The translations under genes were made by a program, and so were the position numbers. Shown here one piece after another: positions 57,544 to 64,000 of a stretch of 64,000 nt of DNA; within the stretch, counting starts at the first letter, position 1; each line of letters opens with the position of its first letter. Under the pieces are notes generated by a model. It was not told where the DNA came from and made no database searches. It saw only the letters and a program-made list of their open reading frames with translations. The stretch lies in assembly GCF_037042905.1 (NCBI RefSeq), contig NC_087252.1:707501-771500 (forward strand), in the 5' to 3' direction. The DNA comes from Lytechinus pictus (taxonomy: Eukaryota > Echinodermata > Echinoidea > Temnopleuroida > Toxopneustidae).

Positions 57544-59292
57544 CTATGCCATTCCTAGCTTTGCCCTCTTTAAGGCCATACCGGGGCTTTTCCACCGTGC
57601 CCACAACTTCTTCCCAGCCTCTAACTTTCTTTGATAAACAGATAGATTTAAAAGGTGGCCAAGAGCATTATACTGGAGCCGTTCGACAGGGCGCCTTGTC
57701 CGTCCACTCCTTCTGGTTTGAGTTCCAGGGTCATCAGCGCGGTTTTCGTCTTCGGGGCGGGGGCCATCTCCATCTAGCGTTTGGTTATCAGGACAAGGAG
57801 TGCGGGAAAGAGGCGACTCAACTGCGGGAGGAAGGTCAACTGCGGGAGGAAGGTCGGAGGAAGAAGGAAGGTCATCTATGGCGGATTGGTCATCTACTGA
57901 TGTTCCATCAGATGATATGGCAGGAGAGGAGGGTTCAGTAGTGTAATGTGGGCCATGGATGGAGGGTGGATCCTCTGCAGGGTAATGGGGATGTGTTTCC
58001 TCCCGGGGAGTGTAGGTGTCGCCACTTCGTTGGTGTATATCCGTGACAGTTTCAGGTTCCAAAAGGAGCAGGTCTTCTGTTTCCTCGTTGTGGGGAAGGT
58101 CAGCCCTGGGCGTCTCGGTTCGCTTTAATGTAGCAGAGCCAGATTCTGCTTCAGATTTTAGGACAGGTTCAAGTGGAAGAAACATGCATGGCGTCAGAAG
58201 ATTTCGATGAACAGTCCTCTGTCTCTTCGAGTCAGGCTGTTCGACAATGTACACAGGAAGCTCAGGATGTTTACTGATCACATTGTAAGGTGTTGCCTCC
58301 CATTTGTCCGCCAACTTTTGTCCACCTGTACTTTTGTCCATCACCAGTACACGGTCCCCTGGGAAAAGGGGAGACAACTTAGCCCTTTTGTCGAACTGTG
58401 CCTTCTGATGTTCCTTGGCGGCTCTTGACTTCTTTGCTGCTGTTTCGTAGGCCGTACGGAGACCTTCCCGGAACTGATTAACAAAATCTTCGTAACCTTG
58501 GTTTATGTCTTCATCGGCCACGGAACCAAAGATGACATCCACTGGTAAGTTAGGATGCCTACCAAACATTAAGTAGAAGGGAGCATAGCCTGTGGACTCG
58601 TGTGTTGTAGCATTATACGCATGGGTAAGATGCCCAAGATGGTCTTTCCAGTTAGTTTTCTCACTAGGGTCAAGCGTCCCAACCATGTCAATCAGTGTCC
58701 GGTTGAACCTTTCTGTTGTTCCATTTCCTTGGGGATGGTACGCAGTAGTCCGGCTCTTTTGAATACCAGCAACTTTGCAGAGATCCGCAATGAGGCGGCT
58801 TTCAAAATTCCTTCCCTGATCAGCATGGATTCGGCGGGGAAATCCGTAGTGTACAAAGAAATTCTCCCATAATGTCTTTGCTACTGTTGTCGCAAGCTGA
58901 TCTCTAGTGGGATAGGCCTGTGTATACCTGGTGAAATGATCAGTAATTACCAAGACATTTTCGTAACCTCCTCTAGACCTGTCCAATTTTAGGAAGTCGA
59001 TGCACACTAGTTCCAGAGGCTCGGAAGTATGGATACTGGAGAGGGGAGGGCGATTACTTGAAGTTGGGGTCTTCCTCAAGCAACAGCGCCTACAGGTGAT
59101 ACACCAGTTTTGCACATTCTGTGCCATCCTTGCCCAGTAGAAACGCTTCCGAAGATTTCCCAGTGTCCGGTCTGCTCCGGGGTGACCAACATCATCATGG
59201 AGGTGGCCTAAGACCAGTTTATGATGGCATCGTGGGAGCAACAGTTGATGTCGTTCTACTCCAGTTGGATCCTGGCACCGGCGATGGAGCAC
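57544..59292 (-). pseudogene. Gypsy pol, integrase part (frame-separated from RT)
   Basis: 582-residue open frame from the first Met. An HHCC zinc-binding set lies at His32, His37, Cys64 and Cys67. The integrase catalytic triad is Asp99 (CIDF), Asp158 (HADQGRNF) and Glu194 (NGTTERFNR). A GPY/F-like C-terminal module (residues ~320-375) and a long Pro/Asp/Glu-rich tail of ~190 residues follow. The frame is open upstream of this Met to at least 59440 and overlaps the end of the RT frame. It was therefore originally continuous with the protease-RT-RNase H frame, and this is the 3' half of a broken pol, not a separate gene. Confidence 0.88.
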
Positions 59293-59437
59293 TCCAGACC
59301 TTAGCTCCAGCCGCTGAAATTGTCTGAGGATGATTTTAGCATCTGAAGAGCACGCTTGAAACTCCAGTTTGGATGGCTTTGAACCCCTTTCTACAAAGCT
59401 GAAAATTTCGGAGAGATCGGGGTCTGATCTTTGTTGC

Positions 59438-62098
59438 CTAGCGAGTGTATCTAGGGGGATCGATCATCTCGACGGAGGGTGTTCCCGGTTCGGACTGAAT
59501 TGGGGTGTCTGAGTTGGCAAGTCCAGCAGCTAGCTGGAGGCTTGTAGGATAAATAGAACCAGGTGGGTGGTACCCAGATTGCAATATTGCTGACACTGTT
59601 ACGAGATTGCAGTTGGTCTGTTCAACATCTCGTATTGATTCTGTGGCCTCCGGCAACCTGGAGAGTGCATCTGCTGCTGCGTTGAGTCTTCCACTTCTGT
59701 ATTCAACGCTGAAGTCGAAATCAGCCAGGGCTGCCACCCACCGCTGCCCAGTAGCATCTAGTTTTGCTGAACTGGTTACGTAGAGAAGTGGGTTGTTGTC
59801 GGTTAATACATGAAATCGACGGCCCAGGAGATACTCACGGAACTTATCCACTACAGCCCACTTTAGGCCAAGAAACTCAAGCTTGTGTGCTGGGTATCTA
59901 GCCTCGGCTTGGGTTAAGGCCTTGCTTGCAAATGCGATAACTCTCTTCAACCCATCCTGGACTTGACTTAGGATCGCTCCAAGACCTGCTCCAGATGCGT
60001 CAACCTCGAGAAGGAATGGTTTCTCGAAGTCGGGAAACCCAAGGACCGGGGAAGAAGTTAGCTTGGACTTAAGAGTTTGAAAAGAAGCTTCGCACTCCTC
60101 AGTCCAGATGAAGGGAGGGAGGGGTTTTCTGGCACCCTTGCGTCGTCCACCACCTTCAGTAAGTTGGAACAGTGGCTTAGCTACCTTTGCGTACCCAGGG
60201 ACAAACCGCCGGTAATATCCTGTGAATCCTAGGAATCGCCGCACGTCTCGACTGTTCTTCGGGATCGGCCAGTCTTTCACAGAAGAAGTCTTCTCGGGAT
60301 CTGTCTCAATACCCTCCTGGCTGATGATATGACCAAGGTACTTGACCTTTGTTTGGAGAAGGTGACATTTCCTTGGCTTGAGTTTCAGACCCTGTTGATG
60401 GAGTCGCCCAAGAACTAACTTCAGTCGTTCCAGGTGCTCTTCAAATGTGGTGGAGAAGATGATAATATCATCCAGGTAGATCAGCAGCGAATGAAACTGC
60501 TGGTCACCTAGACATGACGTCATCAACCTCTGGAATGTTGCAGGGGCATTCTGGAGACCAAAAGGCATGCGGACACATTCAAAGAGTCCCATCGGTGTTG
60601 TGAAGGCAGTCTTCGGTCGATCCTCCTCGGCAACCTGTACTTGCCAGTATCCACTTGTAAGGTCAAGGGTGGTGGAATATTTTGCATTCCCCAGGGCATC
60701 CAGCGCCTCGTCGATTCGTGGCATGGGGAAAGCATCTCTCCTTGTCTTACTATTGAGGTGACGATAGTCCACGCAAAGACGAATGGAGCCGTCCTTTTTG
60801 TGTACCACTACGATTGGCGATGCATACGGGCTGTGGCTTTTCTTGATGACCCCAGCTCGTTCCATCTCTAGGATGTGTTCCCTCACCTCTTGGAACTGGG
60901 TAGGCGGTATCCGACGATATGGAAGGCGAAATGGGTCATTGTCGACAAGGGGGATAGCGTGTTCGACCTCCGTGGCACATCCATAGTCGAAGTCATGTTG
61001 AGAGAACACGTCTGAGAATTGAGCGAGAAGATTTTCCAGTCTCGTCCTTTCTGTCTCGGAGATGGGTGAGTTGGTCAAATCTAAGTCTGGAATTGATGCT
61101 GAAGTGTTGCCAATGAAAGAAGGGGTTCCGGGTGGGGTTGAGACTTGTCTCGCTGGGTTTTCCTCGATGGCACAGACCAGAAACAGCTGAGCGAGAGAGA
61201 CATTCTTGCCAATTGTGACTGGTCGATCCGAAACATTCCACACCCGAATCGGGACAAACCCACCTGGTGACACATCCACCAATGTCCTGCCTACCATCAG
61301 ACGTGTCCCTTTTGTTGACTGTCTAAGAGGTTCCACCATGGCTGTACAGCTTGGGCAGGTTCTTGCTACTTGGCACATCACCTCCACCTCAACTCCTGGC
61401 TCTATACGCTTGTTTCGGCCTCGATGGATAGCGTCTCCCAGTTTTCCACTGTCATCTCCTGGTCGATGTCTTTCCACTGCAGAGCATGCAGCAGACCATA
61501 CTCTGCTCTGTCTTGAAACTTCTTGGAGATAGAGTGTGCCATGTCGCTTAACTTGGTCCCGCTGAGCCAACCTGATGAGATTTGTTCCTATGAGAGCATC
61601 AATACCAGGCCCGTAGCTCCCTGGGGGAACGATGAAGGCTGGCACTCGAGGGTAAGTTTGGCCAAGACACTCAACCTCGATGAGGACAATTCCTTCATGG
61701 GACAAAGGGTGACTACCAGCTCCGTTTATCTGTACAGGAGAAGAAATAGGGGTTGTTTTACAGAGGGATGGATGAGAGGCGATGAAGGAAGACGACACAG
61801 TAGTCACCTGTGATCCCGAATCAACCAACGTTGGGACGGGGACACCATTGATGACTACTGTGTCGAGATTTGTGGGACCAACAATGGGAATAGGGTCATG
61901 GACATGGTCTAGGGGGTTGCTTGTGTTATATGGGATTTCCTTGCCCGCACTCTGTTCCTCCACCTTTAGTGCGGGCCGTATCCGTTTAAACGGCTCGCTT
62001 GGGCGATCGCATCCCCTCGGCCCCCGACTTTGTCGTTGCTGGATGGGGCCGGCCTCCGATTTGGACAGTTCCGTCGCCAGTGACTTCTCTGCCCACAT
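59438..62098 (-). CDS. Gypsy pol: protease, reverse transcriptase, RNase H
   Basis: 886-residue frame. Aspartic protease motif LVDSGSQ (Asp93); reverse transcriptase with LCVDYRHLN (441-449), LDLTSGYWQ (478-486), MPFGLQNAPATF (511-522) and the catalytic YLDD (541-544); RNase H beginning LEVDASGAGLGA (697-708) with TDNNPL at ~766. It overlaps gag (61966-62098) in the -1 frame, so a programmed -1 frameshift would make Gag-Pol. It stops at 59438, immediately after a five-C run (plus-strand G run 59455-59459), where one extra base shifts it out of the integrase frame. The break is described only; no repaired sequence is given. Confidence 0.92.
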   Translation of the reverse strand: MWAEKSLATELSKSEAGPIQQRQSRGPRGCDRPSEPFKRIRPALKVEEQSAGKEIPYNTSNPLDHVHDPIPIVGPTNLDTVVINGVPVPTLVDSGSQVTTVSSSFIASHPSLCKTTPISSPVQINGAGSHPLSHEGIVLIEVECLGQTYPRVPAFIVPPGSYGPGIDALIGTNLIRLAQRDQVKRHGTLYLQEVSRQSRVWSAACSAVERHRPGDDSGKLGDAIHRGRNKRIEPGVEVEVMCQVARTCPSCTAMVEPLRQSTKGTRLMVGRTLVDVSPGGFVPIRVWNVSDRPVTIGKNVSLAQLFLVCAIEENPARQVSTPPGTPSFIGNTSASIPDLDLTNSPISETERTRLENLLAQFSDVFSQHDFDYGCATEVEHAIPLVDNDPFRLPYRRIPPTQFQEVREHILEMERAGVIKKSHSPYASPIVVVHKKDGSIRLCVDYRHLNSKTRRDAFPMPRIDEALDALGNAKYSTTLDLTSGYWQVQVAEEDRPKTAFTTPMGLFECVRMPFGLQNAPATFQRLMTSCLGDQQFHSLLIYLDDIIIFSTTFEEHLERLKLVLGRLHQQGLKLKPRKCHLLQTKVKYLGHIISQEGIETDPEKTSSVKDWPIPKNSRDVRRFLGFTGYYRRFVPGYAKVAKPLFQLTEGGGRRKGARKPLPPFIWTEECEASFQTLKSKLTSSPVLGFPDFEKPFLLEVDASGAGLGAILSQVQDGLKRVIAFASKALTQAEARYPAHKLEFLGLKWAVVDKFREYLLGRRFHVLTDNNPLLYVTSSAKLDATGQRWVAALADFDFSVEYRSGRLNAAADALSRLPEATESIRDVEQTNCNLVTVSAILQSGYHPPGSIYPTSLQLAAGLANSDTPIQSEPGTPSVEMIDPPRYTR

Positions 62099-62943
62099 TC
62101 ATAGCATTCCGACGGCCTGTTGGCTGCTGCAGGCACTTGAATTTCCATTGCGCTGATGCGCTTTTCCAGGGAAGCCACCCTCTCATCTGTCTTGCCCTGT
62201 TGATCTCTTATATCCGACACCAGACGCAGCACATCCTCGGTGTTTTTGCTAATTTGATTTAGCCGCGCCTGGTTACTGTCATCCTGGATCGAGACCTGTT
62301 GAGAGTAGGCGGCCGCAGGCCTTCTATTCTTCGGATGACGCTCCCGCGAGATTCGTCTAACCTCCTCCCGCAGACTCCTATACGTCATCATCCGGGGCCT
62401 CATTGGAGCTAGTCGGGTGCGTAGATCTTCATCTTTGAGGCCCCGCATGAATTGGGTGCAGAGGACTGAGTCCCTCTGCATGTCGCTAATGGCGGTGGGG
62501 AATTCCCTCTCGATTCCCTGGAATAGCGTCTGCAGTCCTATTGCGTAGGACTGTGCAGACTCTCCAGTTCTCTGCACCCGCTCGTAGAAGGCGGCGAATG
62601 GGTCATCCGTGTAGGAATCCCCATACTCCGCCTTTAACTCTGTGAAGGCATCTGATGCAGTCTGCTCTTCCAGGGGTTGGTTGAGTACTAACCTTCTAGC
62701 CTCCCCACCCAGGTTCCTAACGACCGTCGAATATTGAAGCGAGGGTGGTGTGCGACTTGCAATGAAGAAGTACTCGATGTCTCGCACCCAGTCTTCAATT
62801 GAAATCTTGGAGTCTTTCCCATTGAAAATTGGAACTCCTCTTACTTGAGATACAGCGGTTCCGGATGATTGTTGCATCTCGGGCTGGGTGGTCAGGTTAA
62901 GAGGAGAGTCGAAACTCAGCTCAGCTTCTGCTCGGGTGGCCAT
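61966..62943 (-). CDS. Gypsy gag (capsid/nucleocapsid)
   Basis: 325 residues. The N-terminal half has the retrotransposon capsid pattern (FNGKD, DWVRDIEYFF, then YADxF-like AFYERVQRTGESAQSYA). A coiled-coil-like stretch spans ~225-270, and one CCHC zinc knuckle of spacing CX2CX4HX4C covers residues 280-293. It packages the element RNA. The start Met at 62943 is the first in the leader and is in good context (GCCATTTTGA on the plus strand). Confidence 0.9.
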   Translation of the reverse strand: MATRAEAELSFDSPLNLTTQPEMQQSSGTAVSQVRGVPIFNGKDSKISIEDWVRDIEYFFIASRTPPSLQYSTVVRNLGGEARRLVLNQPLEEQTASDAFTELKAEYGDSYTDDPFAAFYERVQRTGESAQSYAIGLQTLFQGIEREFPTAISDMQRDSVLCTQFMRGLKDEDLRTRLAPMRPRMMTYRSLREEVRRISRERHPKNRRPAAAYSQQVSIQDDSNQARLNQISKNTEDVLRLVSDIRDQQGKTDERVASLEKRISAMEIQVPAAANRPSECYECGQRSHWRRNCPNRRPAPSSNDKVGGRGDAIAQASRLNGYGPH

Positions 62944-63433
62944 TTTGATTTTGATTTAAATGGACGAAATAAAATACTAAAAAAAACTAAAGTGAAATCC
63001 AATAGATAAATGAGGTTATGGCGGGAAAGCGAAGTTGTGGTTCGGTATATTATAAGGAAAAAAACCCCACTAAAACGCTGTACAAACAAATCGAATGATT
63101 ACTATTACTTATCAAATTCAAGATAGTAAGAATCCTATCAGTAGATCAAGCTAAACATATATTATATAAGATAAAATTTGAAGAATTATATACAAATGAT
63201 AGTCCCGAACAATTAACTGAATTCTTAAGCTAAAACAAAATACTTCTGTTAGATCAGTTTACAAAAAATGCTATTCCTTCTCAGAAGATGCCAGTTCTGA
63301 TCAATGAGACTCCAGAGTCGCTGCCAGTTCTGATCCAGACCTCTGTGACACTGTCAATGTTGGAACACGGTCGTGTGTCCTACTTCCCTCGCAAATTGCC
63401 GTCCTTGTTTTAGAGACTCGCAATCCGTTCACG

Positions 63434-63451
63434 ATCCTGCTGACTACGCCA
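63434..63451 (-). promoter_or_regulatory. primer-binding site (tRNA-Ser type)
   Basis: Minus strand TGGCGTAGTCAGCAGGAT, two bases inside the 5' LTR. It is complementary to the 3' end of an animal tRNA-Ser (ending ATCCTGCCGACTACG plus CCA) with one mismatch, from my memory of that tRNA. Confidence 0.75.
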
Positions 63452-63453
63452 AA

Positions 63454-63801
63454 TGTAGCCCACGTAATAATTAGAGGTTGGTTACCAAAGATAAGATAGC
63501 TCTTGAGATGAGTCTGTAAAACAGGAGGCAAGTAGAAGATGTTATATGATTGAAACTCGTGAAACGGACTGCGAAGAGTCGAGCGGGTTCCACGAGTCCT
63601 TGGTAATTTGCATATTTCATGAAAGAGGAAGAGTCTGCTGATTTGAATAATGTGTAGGGATAACATCATCGTGTCGTGGGGTCAGGTGTCATGGGTAATT
63701 TGCATAGATAGCGTCATGTAAAAGCTAGCATATCATATACATGACGTAGGAAATATGGTGGGGCATGCATGTATAGTCTATACACCAGTCACTTTGTTAC
63801 A
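63454..63801 (-). repeat. 5' LTR of Gypsy element
   Basis: 348 bp, ~99% identical to 57054-57401. It carries the element promoter in principle; no TATA box was pinned down. Confidence 0.92.
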
Positions 63802-63805
63802 ATAC

Positions 63806-64000
63806 TATAGTACAGTTTCTGAAATTCTCCTCAATGATTATTTGAAGAAGAAAAAATTATCGAAATGGTTTATCTCTCACGATTTGCTTCCATTTTTTCT
63901 TTGCCGAAGAATCTTTGTTTGCATCATACCATGTGGAACTTCTATTCTCAATATTTTCACTCTTAACCACCCCTCCAATCTTTCTCTCTGTCTCTCTCTT
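63806..64000. repeat. segmental duplication B, right part
   Basis: Resumes the 48951-49649 duplication exactly where 57053 left off (TATAGTACAGTTTCTGAAAT) and runs off the window end. Confidence 0.9.

Larger units (their letters stand above)
57054..63801 (-). mobile_element. Ty3/Gypsy LTR retrotransposon, structurally complete
   Basis: 6,748 bp with two 348-bp LTRs (57054-57401 and 63454-63801) differing at about four sites, TG...CA ends, and a 4-bp target duplication ATAC (57050-57053 and 63802-63805). In transcription order on the minus strand: 5' LTR, primer-binding site, ~490-nt leader, gag, protease-RT-RNase H, integrase, polypurine tract, 3' LTR. Domain order with integrase after RNase H defines Ty3/Gypsy. 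No envelope-like ORF. Near-identical LTRs mean a recent insertion. Pol is interrupted by a frameshift, so this copy is probably not autonomous unless the indel is a sequencing error. Confidence 0.93.

Noticed and set aside
57546..57941. 131-residue plus-strand frame and others opposite the Gypsy element
   Set aside because: Antisense to the integrase frame, which has recognisable catalytic residues.
63434..63451. tRNA-Ser 3' end match
   Set aside because: Only 18 nt and placed two bases from an LTR, so it is the primer-binding site and not a tRNA gene.

Overview
This is a repeat-rich, AT-rich stretch of an animal nuclear genome, most likely a marine invertebrate deuterostome and by best guess an echinoid. 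The case rests on one spliced gene with about 30 GT-AG exons, non-LTR and Ty3/Gypsy retrotransposons, foldback elements with ends like AGGACAAGTCCACC (which I recall from sea urchin DNA, not checked), long G/C runs, and a large STAND-type NTPase of a kind expanded in marine invertebrates. Species is inference.

Layout. 1-14770: two nearly identical head-to-tail copies of a ~7.41 kb segment. Each carries a minus-strand CR1/L2-type non-LTR retrotransposon (ORF1, endonuclease and reverse transcriptase) and a decayed plus-strand RT fragment. 14771-25843: repeat territory with the tail of that RT fragment, dispersed GCGAGCGCGAAGCGCGAGC palindromes, a 612-bp foldback element nested in another RT fragment, GGCGCC-punctuated minisatellites, an ~870-nt almost pure pyrimidine tract, and a cluster of CATACGTATG palindromes upstream of the gene.

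25844-51050 (+): the only host gene I can support. It encodes about 1,900 residues. In order these are an unrecognised ~450-residue N-terminal region held mainly in one large exon, a malectin-like carbohydrate-binding domain, a second beta-sandwich-like region, a DUF4062 domain, a NACHT/STAND NTPase with clear Walker A and B motifs, and C-terminal TPR-like repeats. The DUF4062-NTPase-TPR half resembles NPHP3/TEP1/NWD1-type proteins. The lectin-like front end makes it a candidate glycan-sensing STAND protein. No signal peptide or membrane segment is evident, so it is probably cytosolic. Splice sites and phases join at every boundary I followed except intron 3 (28401-32838), where at least one exon or boundary is unresolved.

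51051-64000: mostly non-coding, with two small inverted-repeat elements, then a second copy of exon 27 with its flanking introns (from 56553). That copy is interrupted by a structurally complete Ty3/Gypsy LTR retrotransposon (57054-63801, minus) with ~99% identical 348-bp LTRs, a 4-bp target duplication, a tRNA-Ser-type primer site, gag, and a pol broken by a frameshift at a short C run. The unbroken paralogous segment at 48951-49649 serves as the empty site, so the duplication came before the insertion.
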